Positions 34,558 through 43,315 of a stretch of 64,000 nucleotides of DNA are shown piece by piece (position 1 is the stretch's first letter; each line of letters starts with the position of its first letter). The stretch spans positions 34,878-98,877 of the forward strand of contig JAIXYN010000070.1 in the NCBI GenBank assembly GCA_027490195.1, in the 5' to 3' direction. A program made the position numbers and the translations under genes. The notes beneath the pieces are model-generated. The model did not search any database and was not told where the DNA came from. It worked only from the letters and a program-made list of their open reading frames with translations. The stretch is from Verrucomicrobiaceae bacterium (GTDB taxonomy: Bacteria; Verrucomicrobiota; Verrucomicrobiia; Verrucomicrobiales; Verrucomicrobiaceae).

Positions 34558-36383
34558 CACATGCGGCAGATGAGGAGCTCGCGTTCGTAGATGAGCTCTT
34601 TGGGGAGGTGGGTCTTGAGGTCGATGAAGAGTTCTTCGTGGGAGAGGATCTCGGTGCGCCAAGCGGCGCGGTCGAAGCGCTGGAGCTCCTCGAATTTTTC
34701 TTTGGAGAAGTCGAGGCCCTTCCACTCGATGTCCTCGTATTGAGGGACCCAGCCGATGGGGGTTTCCTTGGACTTGCCGTGGCCGTTGGCGCGATCGACG
34801 ATCCATTTGAGGACGCGCATGTTTTCGCTGAAGCCGGGCCAGAGGAATTTTCCGTCGGCGTCTTTGCGGAACCAGTTCACGTTGAAGATACGCGGTGTTT
34901 CGTTCAACGTGCGCTGCATGCTGATCCAGTGGCGGAAGTAGTCGCCCATGTTGTAGCCGCAGAAGGGGAGCATGGCCATGGGATCGCGGCGGACTTTGCC
35001 GATGGTGCCTGCGGCGGCGGCGGTCATTTCGCTGCCCATTGTTGCGCCGGTGTACACACCGCCGCTCCAATTGAAGGCCTGATAGACGAGGGGCATGGTG
35101 GTGGCGCGGCGGCCGCCGAAGATGATGGCGCTGATGGGGACGCCTTCGGGTTTTTCCCAATCGGGATCAATGGTGGGGCACTGCGAAGCGGGTGCGGTGA
35201 AGCGTGAATTGGCATGGGCGGCCTTGGTGCCTTTTTCCTTGGCGATGGCAGGCGTCCACATGTTGCCCTGCCAGTCGGTGCATTGCGCAGGAGGTGTGTC
35301 GGTCATGCCTTCCCACCAGACACCGCCATCAGGGGTGAGCGCCACATTGGTGAAGATGGTGTTCTTCCGCAACGAGGCCATGGCGTTTGGATTGGTCTTG
35401 TCGCTGGTGCCGGGTGCGACGCCGAAGAAGCCGGCTTCAGGATTGATGGCGTGGAGACGGCCATCCGCGCCGGGTTTGATCCAGGCGATGTCGTCGCCGA
35501 CGGTCCAGACCTTCCAGCCCTTGTCGATGAAGTGCTGGGGTGGGATGATCATGGCGAAATTTGTTTTGCCACAGGCGCTGGGGAAGGCGGCGGCGACGTA
35601 GGTCTTTTTGCCTTTGGGATCTTCCACGCCGAGGATGAGCATGTGCTCGGCCATCCAGCCTTCATCGCGCGCCATAGCGGAAGCGATGCGGAGGGCGAAG
35701 CATTTTTTACCGAGCAGGGCATTGCCGCCATAGCCGGAGCCGTAGCTCCAGATTTCGCGCAGTTCAGGGAAGTGAACGATGTACTTCTCCTTGTTGCAAG
35801 GCCATGGAACGTCCTTCTGACCCTTCTTGAGGGGAGCCCCAACGGTGTGCATGCAGGGGACGACGCGCTTCTTGGACTGGTCGATTTTTTCAAACACCTT
35901 TTTGCCGATGCGGGCCATGATGCGCATGTTGACCACGACGTAAGGGGAATCGGTGAGTTGCACGCCGATCTGAGCCATGGGGGAATCGATGGGGCCCATG
36001 CTGTAAGCGAGCACGTACATGGTGCGACCGCGCATGCAGCCGTTGAAGAGCTTGCGCAATTTTTCCTTCATTTCGAAGGGGTTCATCCAGTTGTTGGTGG
36101 GGCCTGCGCCGTCTTTGGAATTGCTGCAGATGAAGGTGCGCTCCTCGACGCGGGCGACGTCGCTGGGATCTGACTTGGCGTAGAAGCAGCCGGGCCACTT
36201 CTTTTGATTGAGACGGGTGAAGGTGCCGGCCTCGACCATCTCATTGCACAGACGGTCGTATTCAGCCTTCGAGCCATCCACCCAGTGGATGCGATCTGGT
36301 TTGCAGAGCGCGGCCATTTTTCCGACCCAGCGCTGAAGGTGAATGTTTTTGCTGAGAGGTTTGGACGAAGGAATGGGAGTCAT
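34557..36383 (-). CDS. pckG: Phosphoenolpyruvate carboxykinase (GTP)
   Basis: 608 residues from ATG 36383, the usual length of the GTP-dependent family; upstream in-frame codons are not typical. The reaction is oxaloacetate + GTP to phosphoenolpyruvate + GDP + CO2, the first committed step of gluconeogenesis. The P-loop is FPSAC271GKTNFAM, with Cys271 equivalent to the reactive Cys of the animal enzyme. [20 protein letters not shown] is the kinase-2 metal segment, and NNWMNPFEM and [16 protein letters not shown] are also typical. It is cytoplasmic and stands alone between a stem-loop and the PEP-CTERM gene. Sugar-poor growth on organic acids would need it. Confidence 0.96.
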   Translation of the reverse strand: MTPIPSSKPLSKNIHLQRWVGKMAALCKPDRIHWVDGSKAEYDRLCNEMVEAGTFTRLNQKKWPGCFYAKSDPSDVARVEERTFICSNSKDGAGPTNNWMNPFEMKEKLRKLFNGCMRGRTMYVLAYSMGPIDSPMAQIGVQLTDSPYVVVNMRIMARIGKKVFEKIDQSKKRVVPCMHTVGAPLKKGQKDVPWPCNKEKYIVHFPELREIWSYGSGYGGNALLGKKCFALRIASAMARDEGWMAEHMLILGVEDPKGKKTYVAAAFPSACGKTNFAMIIPPQHFIDKGWKVWTVGDDIAWIKPGADGRLHAINPEAGFFGVAPGTSDKTNPNAMASLRKNTIFTNVALTPDGGVWWEGMTDTPPAQCTDWQGNMWTPAIAKEKGTKAAHANSRFTAPASQCPTIDPDWEKPEGVPISAIIFGGRRATTMPLVYQAFNWSGGVYTGATMGSEMTAAAAGTIGKVRRDPMAMLPFCGYNMGDYFRHWISMQRTLNETPRIFNVNWFRKDADGKFLWPGFSENMRVLKWIVDRANGHGKSKETPIGWVPQYEDIEWKGLDFSKEKFEELQRFDRAAWRTEILSHEELFIDLKTHLPKELIYERELLICRM

Positions 36384-36443
36384 ACGGACAGAGGGGTTTG
36401 GGGATGACTGACTCACGCGGAATTCATGCCAAATGTCCATCGC

Positions 36444-36458
36444 ATAAGCTTCGCTTAT
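36444..36458. terminator. Small palindrome between PEPCK and PEP-CTERM genes
   Basis: ATAAGC-TTC-GCTTAT, followed on the plus strand by TTTT. It could terminate a plus-strand transcript, but no plus-strand gene is present, so its role is doubtful. Confidence 0.2.
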
Positions 36459-36515
36459 TTTGGTGAAAACTGGGCGGTGAGGGCGCGCTGTGCTCATCCC
36501 GGCGGAGCGAGACGG

Positions 36516-38606
36516 CTACTGCACGCGACGGCGGCGCAAGGCTATGCTGGTGAGGCCGCAGGCGATGAGCAAGGTGAGTGAAGGCTCTGGCACGACTGTG
36601 ATGACGGTGACAACGCCGGTGGTGCTGAAGAGCGAGGTGTCCCACGTCCAAGATGGGTCAAAGCCTGAGGTGCTGAGATTCAGCAGGCTTGCATCCAGCC
36701 CATTGATGCCGGTGCCTGAAACGGCGGACCAGTCGAGCAGATCGAAGGAATCATTCAGAGTGGGAGTGTAGCCTCCTGCAAAGATCACGCTCAGGCTGCC
36801 AGGATTCATCGCTGAGAAGTCCATTCTGCCTGCGCCTGAGGCGGCGAAAACGATCTTGTCGTTGGTGTGGTTCGCACTGAGCTCAAAGATGATGGCGCTG
36901 CCATTTTGAAACGTCGCGTTGCCGTCCACGGGAGTGAACGTGAGGGTGCCAATGCCGTTGTTTGTGGGAGGGAGGCCCGGTGCCACGGTGCCGCCAATGG
37001 TGATGCCGCTGGAACCTGTGGGTGAGATGATTCCTGTGCCCCCCAGAGTGGTGCCCGAGGAGGTGAGCAAGGAACCCGAGCCTGTGGCCGATCCAGTGAT
37101 GTTACTGACGAGCAGTGATCCGGCTGTGACAGACGTGCCGCCGCTGTAGGTGTTGGCCTTGGACAAGGTGGTGGTGCCGGCACCCGCTTGTGTCAGAGAG
37201 CCAGTGCCACTGATGAGATTGTCCAAGGCATAGACATTGCTGCGGTTCACGAGAAGGGAGGCGTTGTTGGTTACATTGCCCGAGCCAAGCCCCCCTGTGG
37301 TGCCGCCACCCAAAGCGCCAATCTGGAGAATTCCTTCCGAGATGGTTGTGGTGCCGGAGTAGCCTGAGTTGTCGTCCTCCACACGCACGATGCCAGAGCC
37401 AGTCTTTGTCAGATTTTTAGCCCCTGAAATGGCGCCGGAAAGACGCATGGCAAAGGTATCGACAGACTGGCTTAAAATCACCAAGTCGTCGTTGAGAGTG
37501 ATCTTGCCGCTGAAGCGGGAACTGAAGGTCGCCCCGCTGGTGAAGCCGAGCGTCAGTACACCGCCGCTGCCGGCGACGACATTGATGTCATTGGCAAAGG
37601 TGTAGCCACCCAAGTAGTTGATGAGCGAGGCGTCTCCGCCGCCGACACTGCCGAGATTCACCACTCCGCTGGAAGCACCAAGCGCACCGCTGACACCCAC
37701 GCGCAGTGTGCCGCTGGCGATCGTGGTGCCGCCTGAGTAGCTGCTGGCGGCATCCAGGGTCAGGGTTCCCGGGCCGGCTTTTGTCAGAGCACCTGACTGA
37801 CCGGCGAGATCGGCGAGAATGCCTGAGATGGAGAAGGCACCTGCGCCGGAAACACGAATCGTGCCGCCGCCGTTGCCGATGGAAAAACCGCGATTGCCGC
37901 CGGAAGTGAAATTTGAATCCGATGCGAACTCCAGGGTGCCTCCATTCAGGGTCACCTGCCCCGCAATGTAGGAGGCCGGAAGGGTACCCAGTGCAGTTCC
38001 TCTTGCTATCTTCAAGGTTCCGGCATTGATCGTAACACCACCGGTGAAGGAATTGGCTGAGTTCAGAGTGACGGTGCCCAGGCCTTCCTTGGTGATGTGA
38101 AACGCACCGCTGATGGCCACGGCAGAGCCGAACTCCAGGGTGGAACCGGCGGCTGTGGTGAAGGTGTTGTCCGCACCAAGCACGACGGAAAGCGTGCCAT
38201 TGGCCCCGGCAAAGACGACTGAGGTGGTCGTATTTTGCAGAGTGATGCCCTTATGCAGCGTGAGCGAGCGTGAAGTGGACCCTGTGCTGTTGGTGTCGAT
38301 GGCGAGAATGGCAGGAAGCTTGGCGTTGATGTTGTCAAAGGTCATCAAACCGAACACCCGTGGGCCGCTTACCGTCATATTGACCAAGGTGCCCGTGCCG
38401 TTGCGATTGTTGAACACGACGTCTGAATCTGCCGCATTGGGAGGTACTGTGTCGGTCAACCAATTGGAGCCAAGACTCCAAAAAACACTGTCGCCAGTGG
38501 AGCCGCCGTCCCAGAAGGTGGTGGTTTGCGCTGTAGCGTCAACCGCCGCTAGCCCCAAGCTGGCGACCAGCAGCATGCGAAACGTTGTTGTGGCAAGGTT
38601 TCTCAT
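36516..38606 (-). CDS. PEP-CTERM-anchored autotransporter-associated beta-strand repeat protein
   Basis: 696 residues. After a signal peptide (LLVASLGLAAVDATAQ) the mature part begins TTTFWDGGST, followed by repeated beta-strand units of the autotransporter-associated type (LTKAGPGTLTLDAASSYSGGTTIASGTL and at least five similar). The C-terminus is a PEP-CTERM sorting signal: VPEP, a hydrophobic helix (SLTLLIACGLTSIAL) and RRRR. In other bacteria this signal is processed by exosortase during export to the outer surface; no exosortase gene is in the window. It is probably a long surface adhesin or matrix fibre. Confidence 0.88.
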   Translation of the reverse strand: MRNLATTTFRMLLVASLGLAAVDATAQTTTFWDGGSTGDSVFWSLGSNWLTDTVPPNAADSDVVFNNRNGTGTLVNMTVSGPRVFGLMTFDNINAKLPAILAIDTNSTGSTSRSLTLHKGITLQNTTTSVVFAGANGTLSVVLGADNTFTTAAGSTLEFGSAVAISGAFHITKEGLGTVTLNSANSFTGGVTINAGTLKIARGTALGTLPASYIAGQVTLNGGTLEFASDSNFTSGGNRGFSIGNGGGTIRVSGAGAFSISGILADLAGQSGALTKAGPGTLTLDAASSYSGGTTIASGTLRVGVSGALGASSGVVNLGSVGGGDASLINYLGGYTFANDINVVAGSGGVLTLGFTSGATFSSRFSGKITLNDDLVILSQSVDTFAMRLSGAISGAKNLTKTGSGIVRVEDDNSGYSGTTTISEGILQIGALGGGTTGGLGSGNVTNNASLLVNRSNVYALDNLISGTGSLTQAGAGTTTLSKANTYSGGTSVTAGSLLVSNITGSATGSGSLLTSSGTTLGGTGIISPTGSSGITIGGTVAPGLPPTNNGIGTLTFTPVDGNATFQNGSAIIFELSANHTNDKIVFAASGAGRMDFSAMNPGSLSVIFAGGYTPTLNDSFDLLDWSAVSGTGINGLDASLLNLSTSGFDPSWTWDTSLFSTTGVVTVITVVPEPSLTLLIACGLTSIALRRRRVQ

Positions 38607-38836
38607 GACTCAATGAGCACCGAATCACCGCAGCACGGCCAACAAGGCCGCCAAGGTGTAGGCGGAAAAAACAAAAATTGTGATGGTGCGGATTGAGACT
38701 GCCATGAATCAAATGAATGGAGCGGACGCCGCAGAATGAAAGCAGGGCGCGTGCTAACAAATCGTTGATTTTCAGAACGTTTGTACGGGCTCGGGAGAGA
38801 AAATAATGCAGCGCACCGCCCCACCCATTCTGTCGA

Positions 38837-39688
38837 TCATTCTACAGCGTGGGGAGATTTATCGCCCGCAGACCAGAGGATGCCCCGAGGGATGAAGTTC
38901 TCGAGTCCAGGTGTGTTCTCGGGATGAGGGCTGGAGATAAACACGCGGCCTTTGCCATAGGTGGAGATGACATGCGCGGGTGAATTGACCTGCACACCGG
39001 CGGGGGAGCCGTATTCGGCGATTTCGGTTTTGAAAACTGTCACCACGTTGTAGGCGGGAATATCGGTGCGATGTGCCGCTGTGAGAATGGGGCCATTGTG
39101 GTAGCGGACTTTGAAGGTGGACTTTACATCACCGAGCCATTGCTGACCGGCCAGGGTGGGTTCCAAATCCAGCAGCGCATGTCCTCGACGCCATTTGTCG
39201 GAAACGGTGCCTGCATTCAATATTCCGAGACTCCAGGTGAAATTTGAACAGGCGAGGTAGGCCCCGCCACAGATGCCCACATAACCGCCGCCTTGCTTCA
39301 CGAACTCGCGAACGTTTTTGAGACCCGCAGCGCCAATGCCTTTGGACTGGCCAGAGCCAGAGCCGCCTGGAAATACCAGCACATCATAGGATCTGATGTT
39401 GAGACTACCGACCTCCTGCCCGCTGAGGACCACCGCCTTCATCTTTGGAAAAGGCCTGAGCACGTTCAAGACATTGTCCACCCCACTCTGGGGGGAGCCC
39501 AGTCCACGGTAGATGCCAACTGTGATCTCCCGCGTCTGCGCTGGCGCAGGGATGATGGACTTCATCCCATTCACATCTGGCGGAACCACAAATGGAGGTG
39601 GCACCGTTTTTTTCACGCCCTGGGCAGATACCGGGGAGAGCCCGCCGAGCAGCAGAAGCAAGGGAAGCAATGGATGTAGTTTGGCCAT
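38837..39688 (-). CDS. Secreted BPL_N / class I glutamine amidotransferase-like protein
   Basis: 283 residues with a signal peptide (LLPLLLLLGGLSPVSAQ). Residues about 50-250 have the class I amidotransferase fold: VLVFPGGSGSGQSKG, then FVKQGGGYVGICGGAYLA with the nucleophile-elbow Cys (GICGG), and a late His in SSPHPENTP. This matches the BPL_N domain set seen in secreted PVC proteins. The glutaminase role is unlikely outside the cell; a hydrolase or binding role is more plausible but unproved. It lies 13 bp upstream (in the direction of transcription, downstream) of nothing recognisable and 13 bp after the SGNH gene, so the two are probably co-transcribed. Confidence 0.78.
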   Translation of the reverse strand: MAKLHPLLPLLLLLGGLSPVSAQGVKKTVPPPFVVPPDVNGMKSIIPAPAQTREITVGIYRGLGSPQSGVDNVLNVLRPFPKMKAVVLSGQEVGSLNIRSYDVLVFPGGSGSGQSKGIGAAGLKNVREFVKQGGGYVGICGGAYLACSNFTWSLGILNAGTVSDKWRRGHALLDLEPTLAGQQWLGDVKSTFKVRYHNGPILTAAHRTDIPAYNVVTVFKTEIAEYGSPAGVQVNSPAHVISTYGKGRVFISSPHPENTPGLENFIPRGILWSAGDKSPHAVE

Positions 39689-39701
39689 CCAAGGAGGTGA
39701 G

Positions 39702-40517
39702 TTACTTTAGCTGTGATTCAATCGATTTTGCCACCTGCTGGCCCATGAGTTCGTAGCCTTTGGCATTGAAGTGAACGTCCTGGGGATTGGCGATGCCGGT
39801 GAGCTGGGGGGCGAGGAAGGCGTGAAGGTCGTCAATGGCGATGGCGTGCTTTTTCATGACGCGCAGGGCGATTTCGTTTTTCTCGGCGATCTGGGTGACG
39901 ATTTCGGGGCCGTCCTTGGTGTCTGGCGGAACGGGGGTGGTGGTGGCGAAGATGAGTTTTGCGCCGGTTTTTTGCATGCGGGCGATGAGGGTTTCGAGGC
40001 GCTGCTCGTAGTCTGCGGCGGGCGTTTTGCGATCGTGGATGCCGAAGTTGAAGTGGATGACGTCCCATTTGCCGCCGCCGAGCCAGATGTCGATTTTCTT
40101 CACGCCGTTCGCGGTGGGGCCGCAGTTTTCGGGGGCGCGATGCACGTTGGCCTTGCCGGCCATGGCCTTGCGGACGTCCTGGGTGTAGCCGCGTGAGATG
40201 GAATCGCCGATGAGGAGGACACGCGGGAGTTTGGGGTCGTCTTGAACGAAGTCCCAGGCATTGGAGCGTCCGGCGATTTTGTCCTTTTTGTGAAGCGGGA
40301 GGTAGAAGCCGTTGCCGAGGTTTTGCTCGAGCACGATTTCCCAGGCCTGCTGATCTGGCGGAAGGGTGGCTTTCAGGGCCTGGTATTTTTCATCGACCGC
40401 CTTGTCTTCGGCAGCTTTCTTGGCGGCGGCTTCGGCGGCGTTGGTGGGTTCGTTTTGGGTTTTGACCTGGGCGTGGGAGAGGGTGGCGAAGGCGAGGAAG
40501 AGGAGGGTGTATTTCAT
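39702..40517 (-). CDS. Secreted SGNH/GDSL hydrolase
   Basis: 271 residues from ATG 40517, which begins a signal peptide (YTLLFLAFATLSHAQ); upstream codons overlap a repeat element and are rejected. Blocks: LLIGDSISRGYT (Ser), FNFGIHD (Asn) and DVHFNAKGYE (Asp-x-His). Between the signal peptide and block I lies an Ala/Lys/Glu-rich linker (AAEAAAKKAAEDKAVDEK). It closely resembles the next SGNH protein at 40823 (KWDVIHFN in both), so the two are duplicates. It probably removes acyl groups from glycans. Confidence 0.86.
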   Translation of the reverse strand: MKYTLLFLAFATLSHAQVKTQNEPTNAAEAAAKKAAEDKAVDEKYQALKATLPPDQQAWEIVLEQNLGNGFYLPLHKKDKIAGRSNAWDFVQDDPKLPRVLLIGDSISRGYTQDVRKAMAGKANVHRAPENCGPTANGVKKIDIWLGGGKWDVIHFNFGIHDRKTPAADYEQRLETLIARMQKTGAKLIFATTTPVPPDTKDGPEIVTQIAEKNEIALRVMKKHAIAIDDLHAFLAPQLTGIANPQDVHFNAKGYELMGQQVAKSIESQLK

Positions 40518-40822
40518 GCGGGAGAGGCAATCGGTGGAGAAGTTTGGAGACGTTGTTTGTTTGCGGCGAATGCGCGGCGGAGTTTGTTGCCAACGCTGCT
40601 GGTTAGCTTGGGGTGTAGCGGAGGTTTGGGTTTGCTTCCCGGACGTGTACTGCAATACCCAGGGTCGCCTCGCCTAGGCTCGGCTGACCCAGGGCTATAA
40701 TCCGCAGCACCTTTGGTGCTGAAGAAGTATGCTTGTCAGGGCCAAGGGTGATCATTTCATTGCGAGCGTGACAGGGTTGCATGACCATATCTGACAAGAC
40801 CGTAAGGCTAGAAATGTCCCTC
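40518..40822. other. 305-bp gap filled largely by a double-hairpin repeat
   Basis: No gene is seen. Copy A of the double-hairpin family covers 40592-40722; the rest shows nothing recognisable. Confidence 0.55.
40592..40722 (+). repeat. Double-hairpin dispersed repeat, copy A
   Basis: It starts AACGCTGCTGGT, has GGGTTTGCTTCCC in the middle, hairpin 1 (CCCAGGGT... GACCCAGGG with an inner GCCT/AGGC stem) at about 40658-40694 and hairpin 2 (AGCACC-TTT-GGTGCT) at 40706-40720. Confidence 0.8.
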
Positions 40823-41542
40823 TTATTTTTTGGGGAGATTTTCGGTGATCACGGAAGCGACTTTTTCGGCGAGGTAATGATAGCCAGAGGGAGAGTAGTG
40901 GACGTTGGCGGGGAGCTGAACCTCGGTGAGCTTGGCGGCGGCGTGGGTGCAGAGATCGTCGGTGGGGATGCCTGCGGTGGTCATGACGCGGGCGGCGGCT
41001 TCGTTGTATTTCTTTTCATCGCCTTCGATGCGGCCATCGGAGCCGGCGGGGACGGGCGTGGTGTTGCACCAGATGAGCTTGGCACCGGTGACCTGCAGGA
41101 TTTTGACGAGTTCGGCAAGGTTCTTCTCATACTCGGCCAACGGAACCTGGAGGTGCGAGCCGGGGGCTTTGGGGTCGGCGCGCTTTGATGGATCTTCGGC
41201 GATGTATTTGAGATCGTGCAGGCCCCAGTTGAAATGAATGACGTCCCACTTGGAGTCGCCGAGCCAGGCTTTGATGTTTTTGAGGCCGTTGGTGGTCGGG
41301 CCGCCGTTGGTGGGGATGCGGTGGACGTTGGCTTTGCCTTTGAGGAGTTCGCGCACGTCGAGGGTGTAGCCCATGGAGATGGAGTCGCCAATGAGGAGGA
41401 CGCGAGGGAGGCCGGCGATGTCTTCGACCTTGGCCAGTGAAGGATGCGGGGCGCGTTTGGGGGCTTTCTTGGGCGCTGGGGTGGGAGAGTCTGCGGCGAG
41501 GGCCGTGCTGGCGATGAGAGCAAGGAGCAGGATGGATTTCAT
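40823..41542 (-). CDS. Secreted SGNH/GDSL hydrolase, paralog of 39702-40517
   Basis: 239 residues with a signal peptide (LLLALIASTALAADS) and a basic Pro-rich linker (PAPKKAPKRAPHPS). Blocks: LLIGDSISMGYT (Ser), FNWGLHD (Asn) and NVHYSPSGYH (His). The shared core RVLLIGDSIS-GYT-DVR and KWDVIHFN with the neighbouring paralog point to tandem duplication; an intergenic repeat now separates them. It is predicted to be an extracytoplasmic esterase or deacetylase of unknown substrate. Confidence 0.85.
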   Translation of the reverse strand: MKSILLLALIASTALAADSPTPAPKKAPKRAPHPSLAKVEDIAGLPRVLLIGDSISMGYTLDVRELLKGKANVHRIPTNGGPTTNGLKNIKAWLGDSKWDVIHFNWGLHDLKYIAEDPSKRADPKAPGSHLQVPLAEYEKNLAELVKILQVTGAKLIWCNTTPVPAGSDGRIEGDEKKYNEAAARVMTTAGIPTDDLCTHAAAKLTEVQLPANVHYSPSGYHYLAEKVASVITENLPKK

Positions 41543-42244
41543 GTGGCGAATTTAAACGTTGGGCTGGTGTTGGAATATCAGGTTGTTGGAGCGATTTCGG
41601 AAACTCACAGACGCGCGGAGATTTGTGTCACCGCTACGCGGTTCTACCGACTAATAATGCCGGTTTGTCGGACTACCGTGGGTTGGCACCCACGGCTACG
41701 GTTATGTCAGCGCTACGCGCTTGTGGAGGTTATTCAGGAGGCGTGACTCTGGGGACTTTCGTACGGAGCCGCCTTCCTTCTTTTGCCGAGGCTACGAAGC
41801 ACCTGAACTCTAGGCGGCTGGATTGTGGAACGGAGAGTCACAATGGATTTGGGAGCTGCGCGCGTGAAGCAAGCTCCCAGATTCCGGCTAAAGCCGGTAC
41901 TACAATACGTGCGTTGGCTTGCTTCAAATCTGGGGTGTTGCGGGGCTTCCGGAACGGGCTGCTGCGAAGCCACGAAGCGAACCCCGAGCCGAGCGAAGCG
42001 AGACAGACGAACGAAGTGAGCCCGAAGGGAAGCGAAGCACCTCAACTACGTACTAAGAATAGCCGTGAGTTATTCGGGAGGACAGGGAAGGCGGGACTGC
42101 AATACATGAGATGGGTTTGCGATGTTGTGGAGCGAAGAGGAGGAAGGGCTTTCGGAAACTCGGTTTTGGCAATCGCTGTGAAAAAGATGCTGGCAACTCG
42201 GTCTTCACGACGTTTGATGTCGCCTCTCCCCATCACCAACCACC
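41543..42244. other. 702-bp noncoding, repeat-like region
   Basis: No gene is supported. A perfect hairpin CCGTGGGT-TGGC-ACCCACGG lies at 41676-41695. Around 41955-42035 the sequence is a degenerate run of GAAGCGA/GAACGAAGTGA units. Open frames here translate to low-complexity text without family features. Confidence 0.55.
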
Positions 42245-42877
42245 ATGCGCACGCTGCTTACACTTCTCGCCCTCGCTTCATTCGCCACTGCCGCCGAGCC
42301 AGTCACTCTGACGCTGGCTGATTTCACCGACACCAAGGACGCCGCGCCTTCCGGTGGCTGGACGACGGAAGGTGACACCATTCATCTTGTGGGCAAAGGT
42401 GGTGGTGCGCTGATCTCGAAGAATGAATATTCCAATTTTGAGCTGGAATGGGAATGGAAGGTGAATGCGAAGGGTAACAATGGCATCAAGTACTGGGTGA
42501 CCAAAGTGGGTGGCAAGGAGTGGCTGGGCATTGAGTACCAGATGATCGACGACAGCGGGCATCCGGACGGGCTCAAAGGTGGATCGCACACGACGGCGTC
42601 GATTTACGACATCAAGGAACCTGTGGCAGGCAAACTGGTGAAGCCGGCCGGTGAATGGAACACGAGCAAGATCGTGGTGCAGGATGGGAAGATCCAGCAT
42701 TGGCTGAATGGTGCCCTGGCCAGTGAAGCGGACACGACGACGCCGGAGTGGAAGGAGCGCGTGGCGAAGAGTAAGTTTAAGAGCAAGGAAGGCTTTGCGC
42801 CGGGCAAAGGGAAGATCATGCTGACGGAGCATGGGGACGAGACTTGGTTCCGGAATATCAAGCTGACGGCGAAGTAG
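42245..42877 (+). CDS. Secreted DUF1080 (3-keto-disaccharide hydrolase) family protein
   Basis: 210 residues with a signal peptide (LLTLLALASFATAAEP). The DUF1080 beta-sandwich has its typical landmarks: LISKNEYSNFELEWEWK, GNNGIKYWV, WLGIEYQMIDD, GSHTTASIYD, the GEWNTSKIVVQDGKIQHWLNG strand pair and a C-terminal WFRNIKL. The fold is lectin/GH16-like; the domain is named in databases for a 3-keto-disaccharide hydrolase, but most PVC members are untested. It stands alone on the plus strand after a long noncoding gap. Confidence 0.88.
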   Translation: MRTLLTLLALASFATAAEPVTLTLADFTDTKDAAPSGGWTTEGDTIHLVGKGGGALISKNEYSNFELEWEWKVNAKGNNGIKYWVTKVGGKEWLGIEYQMIDDSGHPDGLKGGSHTTASIYDIKEPVAGKLVKPAGEWNTSKIVVQDGKIQHWLNGALASEADTTTPEWKERVAKSKFKSKEGFAPGKGKIMLTEHGDETWFRNIKLTAK

Positions 42878-43315
42878 GCTTGGTGCTGGATGGCTGGATT
42901 CTAGATGCTGGATTCTAGATGCTGGATGAAATTCTGAGACGGAGCTGAGCTTTGTGGAGAAGAGGAACGTCGCACAGTGGATTGCCTTCGGCTTGCTTCG
43001 CGGGGTCGAACCCCTTTGCTGGCGTCTGACTTGCAATGCGTCGTTGGGTTGGCCTAACCTGCACTTATCACACTCCAAACGTTGACATCCGGCGATGTTG
43101 CTCGGGGTGCCGAGTCCGCGAAGGGCGCGACTCGGCATCGGAATACCGAGCTACATTACGAGTGCCACACACTGTTTACCTATTCCCAGTGAGTGTGAGA
43201 AATGCAGGCTCACGCGGAGCAGCAGGGGAATGGCGGAGCGCCGCACAGAGGACTGTGCGGACCACTTTGCTTGCGCCCTCGCGGCGTCCTTGGTTTATTC
43301 TCAGATTGCTCAATG
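42878..43315. other. 438-bp noncoding gap with two hairpins
   Basis: No gene is seen. TGCCGAGT (43108-43115) pairs with ACTCGGCA (43130-43137), and CCGCACAG-AGGA-CTGTGCGG forms a perfect hairpin at 43241-43260. Three imperfect GATGCTGGATTCTA units occur near 42885-42925. Confidence 0.55.
43241..43268. repeat. Short hairpin element (relative of 34461-34485)
   Basis: A perfect 8-bp stem CCGCACAG/CTGTGCGG with loop AGGA, followed by ACCACTTT. Confidence 0.5.

Noticed and set aside
41623..42321. Plus-strand open frame of 232 codons
   Set aside because: Made of low-complexity repeat-derived text and overlaps the DUF1080 start; no start signal or family.
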